Source: a virus. Taken from it: DNA of 25,080 bases. The notes under the pieces were generated by a model. The model worked only from the letters and a program-made list of their open reading frames with translations. It had not been told where the DNA came from and ran no database searches. This document shows positions 6,165-14,413 of this stretch, piece after piece. Position numbers and translations under genes: made by a program. The stretch lies in IMG/VR virus record IMGVR_UViG_3300029922_000874, positions 1 to 25,080 of that record; one strand, given 5' to 3'. Within the stretch, counting starts at the first letter, position 1; each line of letters opens with the position of its first letter.

Positions 6165-9071
6165 TTAAATTTCAGGCTGTGGTCCACCACCTTGTGTTGC
6201 ACCTTGTCCTTGTGGTCCACCTGCCCCTTCTGCTCCTGGAGCTTCTGGGCCTTCTGGGCCTTCTGTTGCTCCATCTGGCAACTCAGCATCATTGAATCCA
6301 TCCAAATCACTCTGGATTCCTCCAGGTGTAATACCCAAACTTCTGGATGATACTGGTTCACCTTCAGTTGCAAGCGCTTCTTCATTTTCTTCACGCCATA
6401 ACTTATCATTCTGAACCATTTCATCTTGTGTAAGACCAAGATAACGTTCCATAAGCCAACGTTTGCTGAGATATGGAAATCCTTCAAGTTGTGTAAATGT
6501 TCCAATCTTGGTGGCATCCAATTCTGCTTGGCGATAATGAGCAAAATTTTGTGGTGGTTTAAATGTTAGTTGAAATAGACTGGAATCAATATTAACTCCA
6601 CTCCATTTCAAGTATGCCTTAAATTCTAAATCTAACGGCGCACAAATCAAACGCTGTAACCGTTGACAATATTGATTAAATCTGTATTCTTGAATCAATG
6701 CTGTGCCAACACGCCCATCATTCATTGTTGCTGGACTTTCTTCTGGTCCTGTAGGCAAATAACTACTTGGTATTCTTAATGCACGAACCATCTTATTATT
6801 GAAATATAGCAAGTCATTAATTTGATCAAGATTCTGGCCACCAGGGAGTTGTTCAACCTTAGAACCACGACCTGAGTTGTGAACAAAAATTCCTATATCC
6901 AACGCAAAATTATGGCAATTATTTTTAGATGATATATGTAAATCACCAGTGTCTATCTTTTCTGATAACCACTCTATTGATTTTACCTTGTGATTTTTCT
7001 TATATATTTTTACAAATTGACCCCAAGAATCATATCCAGCCACCTGTATCATTTTTTGAATTTGAGTGTCGTGTGGTAAGAATAATAATGACTGATTCGC
7101 ATTTCGTTTTATATTCGGATTTGCCAACTTATATGCATTTTGAAAAGCGAGATCATTCCTCAAAATCACCATCATCTTGTCTAAGGTATTATATCCTTCC
7201 ATGAACAATTCGATAATTCTATGAACCATCGCTTCGCTATATTGAACTTTTCTTGCTTGTCCTGTTTTTATTGCTGCTCTGTGTGCTCCTTCCTTGAATA
7301 ATGATTTGTGTTCATCAGTAAATTTTGCAGCACGGTTTCGAGATTGTTCGGAACCAATTTGTGCAACAAACTTACTATTATTCATGAGGTGACGGCTCAT
7401 CATCTGTTTATCTTCAACAGATGCGTTGGTATGATACAATCTAATCCCATTCAAAAGATTTTTACGTTTTTCAGGGTTTTTCCAAGCCTCAATCAAATGA
7501 TATGAGCCTAATTTTCGATGCAATTCATAATGTTCGTCTTTATCCATTTCAATCAGATTGTTTGGATAATTATTCAAACTGTTACAATCAATATGATGGA
7601 TTACTGTATTTTTTTGAGTTTTTGGACACACCATCGTGTGTGTCCACTTATAGTTTCCAGTTGCAGGACACACAAATCGAACATATTTTTCTTCTCCTTG
7701 ATACTTGCTTGTTTTTGCGTTCTTCAAATATAAGGGCATGAGACTATCTTCTGCTTTTAGATACTGAGCCTCAATTTCCGAGCCATTCCGCAAAATAAAT
7801 CTATGATCTGGCGTAACTGTTACAGATGAGTCATCATCAAGGGTCACCTTGATAACTTCTGCATTTTTACGAGTTATTCCTGCCCACGTAATTTCGCCAG
7901 GTTCCACCAACTTAGTAATCGGATCAACGCTGTATGTCCAATTTTTCTTACCTTCGTTGAATTCTTTGATGATTTGTTGTAGAGTTATACTCCTTCCGTC
8001 AAGTAATTTTATTGATTCTAAAAGACTTATGCAACTAGTAATTGGGAAAAAGAAATCGGCGTTAGGTGCTAAAGAAGCATATGTTGAATCTTGAAAATGC
8101 TGTCCTTCTCCAAAAGATGGAATACGTCTTTGGTGAATTTCATTTTTTACCTTTTCAATGAATGCCATTGCCAAGTGACTTGGCATTTCTCCAACATCAA
8201 TACTAAACACTCTGCGCTCTGGTGCTCGTTGAACACGATAGATAACAATACTATCTTCAAGAAGTTCTTTTTGTTTGAAAACCTTGAATACCATTTCCAG
8301 AATGCTGGTGCCAAAAGGCCAGTTGGGGTCTAATCCCTCAGTTAGTGAAAGATGCAATACATGCTGGGCTTCAATAGCGTGTTCATTTTGTCCGTGATTA
8401 AATCGACTACTGCTACTATATGGTGTATTCTGCATATTAGACCCAGCGCCAGAAGAAAAGCCAGGTCCGCTTGGCACAACATTATACAGATTTTGTGAGG
8501 TAACTTGAGTAACTGTTAAATTCTGTAAGTTTGGATTAATGTTCCGAAAAATGTATTGTTCTGGTTTCTTACCTTTGCTTTCATTAACAATAACCTTGAT
8601 AACATTATCCATTTCAACATAGAACAGTTTGAAGGTTTCTGGGTCACGCAAAAATACTTGGTCGCCGTACTTCAACACATTGCGAAATAACCTGAATGCC
8701 CTCTTATCTAACTCATTCAAGCGATACCAAGTATTCAATCGTTCTTTAATGATCTTAGATTCTGTTTCAGTGGGTGGTTCTTTATATTGCATATCAAAAC
8801 ATAATTGATCGTTTTCTCCGCTTTGAGTGCTAAATTCTGAAAGAATATCCAGAGCGGCATTGATTTCGCTATCCTGATCCATACTTTCAAAATTTTGATA
8901 TCTTTCAATTCTGTTTGGGCAACCCATATATGATTCTTGGAGTAGATTTGGGTAATTCAATACACCTTGACCAGAATCTGAACCTGACGCACTTCCGCCT
9001 CGGCGAGATAAGGGACTCATATTGCTCTGATTGCTTTTTGCACCACGAAAATACTTTTTCCAAGACGCCAA
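6165..9071 (-). CDS. 20: Portal vertex protein (T4 gp20-like) interrupted by an HNH intein
   Basis: The 968-residue product is a portal of about 582 residues (1-346 joined to 733-968) with a 386-residue intein. Portal features are the N-terminal MDQDSEINAALDILSEF region, YGDQVFLRD (136-143), a helix with YRVQRAPERRVFSIDVG (278-294), and SGRGSKVEQLPGGQNL after the intein, the best conserved gp20 segment. The C terminus is a Gly/Pro/Glu-rich low-complexity tail (about 930-966). The start codon is TTG: a stop lies in frame four codons upstream, GGAG is 9 bases before it, and no ATG fits. The portal ring starts head assembly and is the DNA entry port. The intein must splice out for a normal portal. 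Confidence 0.95.
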   Translation of the reverse strand: MASWKKYFRGAKSNQSNMSPLSRRGGSASGSDSGQGVLNYPNLLQESYMGCPNRIERYQNFESMDQDSEINAALDILSEFSTQSGENDQLCFDMQYKEPPTETESKIIKERLNTWYRLNELDKRAFRLFRNVLKYGDQVFLRDPETFKLFYVEMDNVIKVIVNESKGKKPEQYIFRNINPNLQNLTVTQVTSQNLYNVVPSGPGFSSGAGSNMQNTPYSSSSRFNHGQNEHAIEAQHVLHLSLTEGLDPNWPFGTSILEMVFKVFKQKELLEDSIVIYRVQRAPERRVFSIDVGEMPSHLAMAFIEKVKNEIHQRRIPSFGEGQHFQDSTYASLAPNADFFFPITSCISLLESIKLLDGRSITLQQIIKEFNEGKKNWTYSVDPITKLVEPGEITWAGITRKNAEVIKVTLDDDSSVTVTPDHRFILRNGSEIEAQYLKAEDSLMPLYLKNAKTSKYQGEEKYVRFVCPATGNYKWTHTMVCPKTQKNTVIHHIDCNSLNNYPNNLIEMDKDEHYELHRKLGSYHLIEAWKNPEKRKNLLNGIRLYHTNASVEDKQMMSRHLMNNSKFVAQIGSEQSRNRAAKFTDEHKSLFKEGAHRAAIKTGQARKVQYSEAMVHRIIELFMEGYNTLDKMMVILRNDLAFQNAYKLANPNIKRNANQSLLFLPHDTQIQKMIQVAGYDSWGQFVKIYKKNHKVKSIEWLSEKIDTGDLHISSKNNCHNFALDIGIFVHNSGRGSKVEQLPGGQNLDQINDLLYFNNKMVRALRIPSSYLPTGPEESPATMNDGRVGTALIQEYRFNQYCQRLQRLICAPLDLEFKAYLKWSGVNIDSSLFQLTFKPPQNFAHYRQAELDATKIGTFTQLEGFPYLSKRWLMERYLGLTQDEMVQNDKLWREENEEALATEGEPVSSRSLGITPGGIQSDLDGFNDAELPDGATEGPEGPEAPGAEGAGGPQGQGATQGGGPQPEI
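6876..8033 (-). mobile_element. Intein with HNH homing endonuclease inside the portal gene
   Basis: The element begins at Cys347 (CISLLESIKLLDGRSITLQQ, block A) and ends FVHN at Asn732, with Ser733 as the +1 residue. Block B is TVTPDHRFIL (His423). The C-terminal blocks are NCHNFALDIGIFVHN. All splicing residues are present, so it should be active. The endonuclease is of the HNH type: VIHHIDCNSLNNYPNNLIEM then EHYELH (about 490-518). A following basic region (about 575-690) with a helix-turn-helix-like MVHRIIELFMEGYN probably binds the homing site. It sits beside the most conserved portal motif (GRGS..QLPGGQNL), which is typical for inteins. Confidence 0.93.
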
Positions 9072-9107
9072 TTTAGTTCACTCCGTTATAATCATTTCTC
9101 ATATGGG

Positions 9108-9113
9108 TATTTA
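9108..9113 (-). promoter_or_regulatory. T4-type late promoter core
   Basis: Minus-strand CTAAATACC lies about 37 bases upstream of the portal TTG start, in the short gap after the tape-measure-like gene. Confidence 0.55.
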
Positions 9114-9121
9114 GTTTCCTA

Positions 9122-11398
9122 TTAATACAAAGCAGCCAGGGTCTTACGACCAGACTTAGCAGATGATCCAGTGTTATCAGCGATGGACAAAAGATGACGA
9201 TTATTTTCTTGCTGTAACTCATGTAGTTTCATCAAAGCATCATTTAGTTTATTCAAAGTTTCTTGATTATCATTATCTTTCTTTGTCTTCTCATCATCTT
9301 CTTGTTTCTTTTGCTGGTCTTCTGCTTTTTTATTTGCAAAATAAGCCCATAATGCAACGCCACCGGCGGCGAGAAGCGTAAGTCCTGCAATAGGAAGACC
9401 AATTCCAGTAGCTGCTTCTCCTCCAGCCACTACCGCAAGGCCATCAGCGGTAGTGGCGGCGATTGCCGTCTGGCCCACACCTTTAGCAACAGTTGCTACT
9501 CCACCACCAACAGAACTTTCACCAATTGCCAGTGTCGCTGCGTTGACAGCCGCTGTCAACCCGGTTAAAGAACTAACAAAGGTATAAAATACCAGACCTA
9601 ACCCAATGCCACTGCCAATAGCAAGGTATGCAGCTATTCCTACCAAATTAGCAGCAATCAGTTTCCAATGATCCGCATACTGCTTTGATACATCCCAAAT
9701 AAACTTTACAATTTCAATTGTTGCACCTACAACTGTCTTTATAGTTATTATGAAAGCGTCAATATCACCCTTTAGATCAGCAGTTGATAACCATTTGCTG
9801 AAATCATCGACCAATCCAATAACCAAAGTTGTAATACCTTGGAAAGAACCTATATTCTTGCTAAGTTCGTTTACAATTATTGTAATGGTTGGAGTAATGT
9901 TTTCTACAAATGGAACTATAACCTTATCATAAAATGTGCTTCTCAGTTGAATAATAAGATTTGTGAATGATTCCATTGCTTCAGATGCTTTTCTTTCTTG
10001 TTCTGCTCTGGCCAGAGCTTCTCTAAAAGCCTGTTCATTATATTGTCCGTTCACAATAAACGCTTTTTGGTGAGTTTGAAAAGTCAACATTGAATCTGCA
10101 AACATTTTACCAACATCGTTATAACCATATTCTCCCGCAGCTATTATAGTCTGAAGTCCGTCGGATGCCTTTTGATACCCTCCATTCAAGTTAATTGTTG
10201 AATCATTAAGCACATCTACAAAATTTGGGATATTTTTTGTTATGGCATCGCTCGTATTCATCATATCTCTTTGCATATTTGGAATAGTTGATGCAAATGC
10301 ACCAAGAGATTTCGGAACAATACCAAGAGTTGAAATTGATTTAAAAACTGTCCCTGCTGAATCACCAAACAATGTTTGATACCGATTCAAGGCTATTTGT
10401 GCCTTTGTTCTTTGTTCTTCGTTTAGTCCCGCTAATTTCTTTTGCCAAGCCGTATCAGCATTTGCTCGTTCTAATTCATCTTCTTGTTGTTTTCTTGTTT
10501 TTCCTGTTAATTGGGCCATCGCATCAAATTCTGTTATTAACCCAAAAGCGCTGGCGGCCAGTTGTTCATTTCCTACTCTTGTTTTTGTTGTTGAACCAGC
10601 GATCAAATTCAGAATCGTTGGTAGTTCATCGTTGTATTGAGCAAGAGTAATTCCCATATCAGCTAATTGTGAAGAGTATCTGTTCATACTTATATTAGCA
10701 ACATTTGTAAAAACTCTTATACCATCCATAACTGTTCCAAAATGTGCCAATTTTTCAGAATTCTCTAAGATAATTTTTGAGTATTCTTCCACACTCAAAC
10801 CAGCAGTTGTTGCCCCAAAAATTAGATCAATCATACTACCATTAAAATTTGCACCAGCAGTTGTTAGATTCATCAGTGTTTGGTGCCAAGTTTGTAATGT
10901 CTTGCTTCCTGCGGCTAATAAGGATGTAAAAGTTTCAATGATTGGTAATGATTTTGTTCCGTTAGCAATAGCATCAAAATAATCACTCATTGCAACTTTC
11001 CCAGAAATAAAAGTTCCAATGAGACTACCAGCAACCCAAAAAACTGAAGTAACTGTTCTTGAAATTAAGTTTAATGTTCCCTGAAATATTTTTAATCCTA
11101 CTGAGACCAATGCAAAAGAGGCTGATAATGCTACAACATCTGGAGTAAGTCCTCCCAAACCAGTGGCAACTTCTCCGCCAATTGCGCCACCAAATAAACT
11201 TTGCATCCATTTTTCAAGTTTGGTTTGGTGTGTTTTGGTTGATTTTTCATCTTTTTGTGATGTGGAATTAACAGAATCAGCAAAAGACTTAATCTGCTCC
11301 AAAATAGCAACAAGAGTATCTTCAGTAGAAAAATTCTCCAACTCAATACCTTCAAGAGTTGAGTTTCCGTGTGTTTTAATACGAACTGTAGAAGCCAT
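9122..11398 (-). CDS. Tape-measure-like tail protein (758 aa)
   Basis: This long protein is rich in Ala, Gly, Ile and Thr, with extended helices and several hydrophobic stretches: about 86-133, about 580-615 (LVGIAAYLAIGSGIGLGLVF) and about 665-689 (LPIAGLTLLAAGGVALWAYF). A charged coiled coil follows (about 690-735). This composition is typical of tail tape measure proteins, which set tail length and are ejected into the cell at infection. A short N-terminal globular segment precedes it. It is not obviously T4 gp29 by sequence. The start has a GGTGAGAG site and a late-type core about 28 bases upstream. It is divergent from two baseplate-hub genes, supporting a tail role. A membrane-active ejected protein is another possibility. 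Confidence 0.65.
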   Translation of the reverse strand: MASTVRIKTHGNSTLEGIELENFSTEDTLVAILEQIKSFADSVNSTSQKDEKSTKTHQTKLEKWMQSLFGGAIGGEVATGLGGLTPDVVALSASFALVSVGLKIFQGTLNLISRTVTSVFWVAGSLIGTFISGKVAMSDYFDAIANGTKSLPIIETFTSLLAAGSKTLQTWHQTLMNLTTAGANFNGSMIDLIFGATTAGLSVEEYSKIILENSEKLAHFGTVMDGIRVFTNVANISMNRYSSQLADMGITLAQYNDELPTILNLIAGSTTKTRVGNEQLAASAFGLITEFDAMAQLTGKTRKQQEDELERANADTAWQKKLAGLNEEQRTKAQIALNRYQTLFGDSAGTVFKSISTLGIVPKSLGAFASTIPNMQRDMMNTSDAITKNIPNFVDVLNDSTINLNGGYQKASDGLQTIIAAGEYGYNDVGKMFADSMLTFQTHQKAFIVNGQYNEQAFREALARAEQERKASEAMESFTNLIIQLRSTFYDKVIVPFVENITPTITIIVNELSKNIGSFQGITTLVIGLVDDFSKWLSTADLKGDIDAFIITIKTVVGATIEIVKFIWDVSKQYADHWKLIAANLVGIAAYLAIGSGIGLGLVFYTFVSSLTGLTAAVNAATLAIGESSVGGGVATVAKGVGQTAIAATTADGLAVVAGGEAATGIGLPIAGLTLLAAGGVALWAYFANKKAEDQQKKQEDDEKTKKDNDNQETLNKLNDALMKLHELQQENNRHLLSIADNTGSSAKSGRKTLAALY

Positions 11399-11425
11399 TC
11401 TCTCACCAATTAGTAGTCTTTCAAT

Positions 11426-11431
11426 TATTTA
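11426..11431 (-). promoter_or_regulatory. T4-type late promoter core (leftward)
   Basis: Minus-strand GCTAAATAAT lies about 28 bases upstream of the tape-measure-like start. It is the leftward half of a divergent promoter pair; the rightward core is at 11446-11453. Confidence 0.55.
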
Positions 11432-11445
11432 GCATAATTCCCAAG

Positions 11446-11453
11446 CATAAATA
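11446..11453 (+). promoter_or_regulatory. T4-type late promoter core (rightward)
   Basis: Plus-strand CATAAATA lies 14 bases before the start of the first baseplate-hub gene, with GAGG between them. It is the rightward half of the divergent late pair. Confidence 0.6.
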
Positions 11454-11467
11454 TAGCAGAGGGAATT

Positions 11468-12463
11468 ATGACAACTCGCACCAAACAGTTTCCAGCCACT
11501 ATTCCGACTGGACCTTTAAAGACATTTCAACCAAAAACAGAACAACCAGTGACAAACCCAAATCCTTTGTCTTCTTTTTTTAGAAAGAGCAAACTATCTT
11601 TGTCTTTACCAAGTCGCGGTCAATGGTATCCAAAATCTGGATTGAATTACGACTCATCTGGTCACCTTTCAGTATTTGCTATGAATGCCAGCGACGATAT
11701 CAAATTCAGAACTGGTGACGCTACAATGACAGGGAAAAATATCTATGAGGTTATTCAAAGTTGTGTGCCGGGAATTACACAACCAGAAAACATACCCCAT
11801 ATCGATATTGATGCAATTCTATTGGCTATCCGAGTGGCTAGTTATGGAGCAGAGTTTGATTTTCAAGTTTCAGTTCCAAATACCAAACTATTCAAAACTA
11901 TCAAAGTAAATGCTATTGATCTGCTGTATAATATTTCTAATTGCGAAGCACAGTGGGATTCAGAAATCAACATTGAAGATGAAACTGGTCAGACTCTATC
12001 ATTAGAGGTTAACCCAATCCCGTTGAAGAATTTATTCATTACATCAAAAAATATCTTCTTATTACGCCGTTCCCTAACCAAAAACATTGATCAAGATGAA
12101 AATATTAAGGATGAATCAAGTTTCTCCACAACTATGAATTCTTTGTCTCTTAGTGCTATTGATCTATTGTGTTCAAGTATCGGAAAATTATCTATCAATG
12201 ATCCAAATAACAACACAATTCTATCTCTTGATTCTACCAATCCACAAGATGCTGTGCAGATCAACACAACTATTCGTCAGATTGATATTGCCTACTTCAA
12301 TACTATTCGTGATCACATTGACAAACAAAGAGAAAAGTATGCTTTCTTCTCTGAACCTCAAAACAGTTCCGTAGAAGAATTACACGCGGGTGCCCCCGAA
12401 ACTTGGAAGGCAGAACTTGTGTTTATGGGTAGCAACTTCTTACCAGAATCAAAAAATGCATAA
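11468..12463 (+). CDS. Baseplate hub protein, T4 gp26-like family
   Basis: This is probably a baseplate-hub or hub-assembly protein. The N-terminal 40 residues are Pro/Thr-rich and disordered. The conserved domain starts LSLPSRGQWYPKSGL (about 45-59) and continues with a helix and DIDAILLAIRVASYGAEFDF (about 114-133), the pattern of the T4 baseplate protein family that includes gp26. The C-terminal half (TIRQIDIAYFNTIRDHIDKQ) is helical. GAGGGAATT precedes the ATG. The next gene begins three bases after its stop and has a similar layout, so the two probably act together, possibly with the divergent tape-measure-like protein. Which T4 hub gene is the true counterpart is uncertain. Confidence 0.7.
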   Translation: MTTRTKQFPATIPTGPLKTFQPKTEQPVTNPNPLSSFFRKSKLSLSLPSRGQWYPKSGLNYDSSGHLSVFAMNASDDIKFRTGDATMTGKNIYEVIQSCVPGITQPENIPHIDIDAILLAIRVASYGAEFDFQVSVPNTKLFKTIKVNAIDLLYNISNCEAQWDSEINIEDETGQTLSLEVNPIPLKNLFITSKNIFLLRRSLTKNIDQDENIKDESSFSTTMNSLSLSAIDLLCSSIGKLSINDPNNNTILSLDSTNPQDAVQINTTIRQIDIAYFNTIRDHIDKQREKYAFFSEPQNSSVEELHAGAPETWKAELVFMGSNFLPESKNA

Positions 12464-12466
12464 ACT

Positions 12467-13474
12467 ATGAAACCAAACTTCAATAGACCTGTTATCTATT
12501 CCTCGCTGTTAAGTGAACAAGCTGAGAACATGATTAATAATCATGCTATCTATGCGTCAGTAGTAACTGATGAGTTTACTACTCGCACTCCAGATGCACT
12601 AATGAATGGGTTAGCCACTGAATTATTGATTAAAAACTGTTGCCCAGATATAGATATCAAAAATCTTCTTTGGTGCAATATCCAACACTTGCTGGCCAGC
12701 ATAAAAATAGCCTCTCAAGGGTCTGATTTAGAGGTACTTTTGAGATGCCCCAAATGCAAGGCCAATGATCCTTACGAAATAAATTTACAGAATGTAATAC
12801 CATATTTGACGGCAAAAAAATGGTTTACTCCGCTGAACATTGATAATTTTGAAATTGCTTTACAATCCCCAACTTACAAAAATTATTCAGATTTTTCTAT
12901 TGAAGAGTTCAAATTAAACAAGCAACTTTATCAAATTACACAAATGAATGAACCAGAAACGCACGGACAGTATATTTCTTCTCTGATGTCACAGAGACAA
13001 GAATTAGTTGGTGCATACCAATCCAAATATATCAAATCTGTTTCTGTTGATGGTATGTTGGTTGATGAACCAAAATATGTAAGAGAATGGTATAGGCAAT
13101 GTGATATTAATTTGACTGTGCAACTTGGAAAATATATTGAGGAAGCAATCAAAGAATGTTCCATTTCATCATTTGCTGTTACTTGTGATGAATGTAAATT
13201 TCCATTTATGGTTCCAATTGACTTAGATCAATGTTCAACTTTCCGACAAAGACTTATACCTGCCAGTCAAGAAGAAGTTTTGAATATTATCAACCAAATG
13301 GGAGAAGAAACCAAGGCATTGTCAGATGATCTACTTAAGATGGTTTGGTATATGAGAGGCGGAATTTCATATACAGAAGCATATTCTCTTACTAATCACG
13401 AAAGAAAATGCATTGCAAAAATTATTGAAAACAACATAGAAATCACAAAGGAGTCTGGTATTGCAATAATTTAG
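12467..13474 (+). CDS. Baseplate hub/assembly protein paralogue with zinc-binding cysteines (335 aa)
   Basis: It shares the layout of the preceding gp26-like gene: a helical N-terminal part with NIQHLLASIKIASQGSDLEV (about 68-87), equivalent to the LLAIRVASYG segment there. It also carries two cysteine pairs, CPKC (about 91-94) and CDEC (near 240), which probably bind one zinc. The C-terminal LLKMVWYMRGGISYTEAYSL then NHERKCIAKIIENN resembles the helical end of tape-measure chaperones and gp51/gp26-type hub assembly factors. The start lies four bases after the previous stop with no clear separate ribosome site, suggesting coupling. The gene ends just before a strong bidirectional terminator. 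Confidence 0.62.
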   Translation: MKPNFNRPVIYSSLLSEQAENMINNHAIYASVVTDEFTTRTPDALMNGLATELLIKNCCPDIDIKNLLWCNIQHLLASIKIASQGSDLEVLLRCPKCKANDPYEINLQNVIPYLTAKKWFTPLNIDNFEIALQSPTYKNYSDFSIEEFKLNKQLYQITQMNEPETHGQYISSLMSQRQELVGAYQSKYIKSVSVDGMLVDEPKYVREWYRQCDINLTVQLGKYIEEAIKECSISSFAVTCDECKFPFMVPIDLDQCSTFRQRLIPASQEEVLNIINQMGEETKALSDDLLKMVWYMRGGISYTEAYSLTNHERKCIAKIIENNIEITKESGIAII

Positions 13475-13483
13475 GAGAAAATA

Positions 13484-13509
13484 AAACCCGCCAATCTTTT
13501 GGCGGGTTT
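13484..13509. terminator. Bidirectional terminator between convergent genes
   Basis: An 11-bp perfect stem (AAACCCGCCAA with TTGGCGGGTTT, loop TCTT) is flanked by A-rich sequence on the left and T-rich sequence on the right. It serves both the plus-strand hub genes and the minus-strand AT-hook gene. Confidence 0.9.
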
Positions 13510-13520
13510 GTTTTACTTGG

Positions 13521-14237
13521 TTAGTTCTTTGTTAAGGACTTAAGTCCACTTCCTTTTGGTCTTCCTCTACCCTTCTTTTTTGCTGTTGGATAAAGTTGTT
13601 CTGCCTTAATAGCCAACAACTTTGCTTGTTGCAGTAATTGCGCTGCAACAGAGCGAAGATTCTCTCCCTGTGCAAACAATTCAACACTCGCTGTTTTTGG
13701 GTCTTGCGCTACGGCTGGTGCTGGTCCCAATTTTGATTCCAATAATCCAACTAACTGCGATTCTGCTAATGGAGCAGTTGGATTATTGATGGGTGCATCA
13801 CTTGTTGTTGCTGATTTGGTTTTATTCTTAAGCCCTTTACCCTCATCAAAATCCTTTAACTTCTGTAGAGAATCACCACCCTGCTCAATATTACCAAGCA
13901 TTTCATTGAGTTCATTAAGTCTAATTTTTTTGTTGTTTGCTTCATAACCAAATGGTGTCATAAACACTTGATTAGATGCAACTTTCTTCAAATGCCCTTC
14001 GGCATAAAGAATACGAGCCAACTGTCTACCATCTTCGAGGGTCACACCATCTAACGCACTTGCCAAATCCTTGGACTCTTGACCTGCGGGTGAATTAAGA
14101 CAAGCCTTTACAGCCTGAAAATATCGTGGTGGCAACTTATCATCAATTACACACAAACACATATGATCCTCTGCTGGCATCTTATGTAATACAACCGTAA
14201 CTTTTTGGGCATTGTAAAGCCCAACATGCTTCATCAT
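13521..14237 (-). CDS. Conserved T4-like phage protein with C-terminal AT-hook (238 aa)
   Basis: The function is unknown. The N-terminal domain (MMKHVGLYNAQKVTVVLHKM, then HMCLCVIDDKLPPRYFQAV, then LYAEGHLKKVASNQVFMTPF) has the pattern of a protein common in marine T4-like phages, as I recall. A low-complexity linker (about 130-190) leads to a helix and a basic tail, KKKGRGRPKGSG, a textbook AT-hook for the minor groove of AT-rich DNA. The start is the ATGATG pair with AGGAG about 8 bases upstream; a longer reading would need a GTG inside the late promoter. A late-type core lies about 40 bases upstream. I infer a late DNA-binding protein. Confidence 0.7.
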   Translation of the reverse strand: MMKHVGLYNAQKVTVVLHKMPAEDHMCLCVIDDKLPPRYFQAVKACLNSPAGQESKDLASALDGVTLEDGRQLARILYAEGHLKKVASNQVFMTPFGYEANNKKIRLNELNEMLGNIEQGGDSLQKLKDFDEGKGLKNKTKSATTSDAPINNPTAPLAESQLVGLLESKLGPAPAVAQDPKTASVELFAQGENLRSVAAQLLQQAKLLAIKAEQLYPTAKKKGRGRPKGSGLKSLTKN

Positions 14238-14275
14238 AGTATTTCTCCTAAATTTCTGCTGTCTCTCAGCAAAAG

Positions 14276-14281
14276 TATTTA
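14276..14281 (-). promoter_or_regulatory. T4-type late promoter core
   Basis: Minus-strand GCTAAATACTTTT matches the extended late consensus (TAAATACT) and lies about 40 bases upstream of the AT-hook gene start. Confidence 0.6.
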
Positions 14282-14340
14282 GCACAGAAAACGGAAAATA
14301 CTGAATTAATAATCATTATTTTTTGTTTCTTTGATTTGCC

Positions 14341-14346
14341 TAAATA
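14341..14346 (+). promoter_or_regulatory. Possible late promoter for the homing endonuclease
   Basis: Plus-strand CCTAAATAGAA lies about 68 bases upstream of the endonuclease start. If used, the leader RNA would include the GC-rich hairpin region at 14355-14408. Confidence 0.4.
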
Positions 14347-14391
14347 GAAATATGCAGTTCGCGAGACGCCAATCTCCAACTGCTCTATCAA

Positions 14392-14405
14392 GGTCGAGGA
14401 GGACC
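14392..14405 (+). promoter_or_regulatory. Hairpin presenting the ribosome binding site in its loop
   Basis: The stem GGTC/GACC encloses GAGGAG, the only ribosome binding site for the following ORF, 8 bases before its ATG. An alternative register pairs GTCG with CGAC over the same loop. The 14355-14411 stretch is clearly more GC-rich than its surroundings and also holds CAGTT...AACTG (14355-14359 with 14378-14382). This may restrict translation of the endonuclease. Confidence 0.4.
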
Positions 14406-14413
14406 GACAGCTT

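Noticed and set aside
14238-14285. Longer reading of the AT-hook protein from a GTG
   Set aside because: The GTG lies within the late promoter region and has no ribosome site, while the ATGATG pair has AGGAG at good distance.
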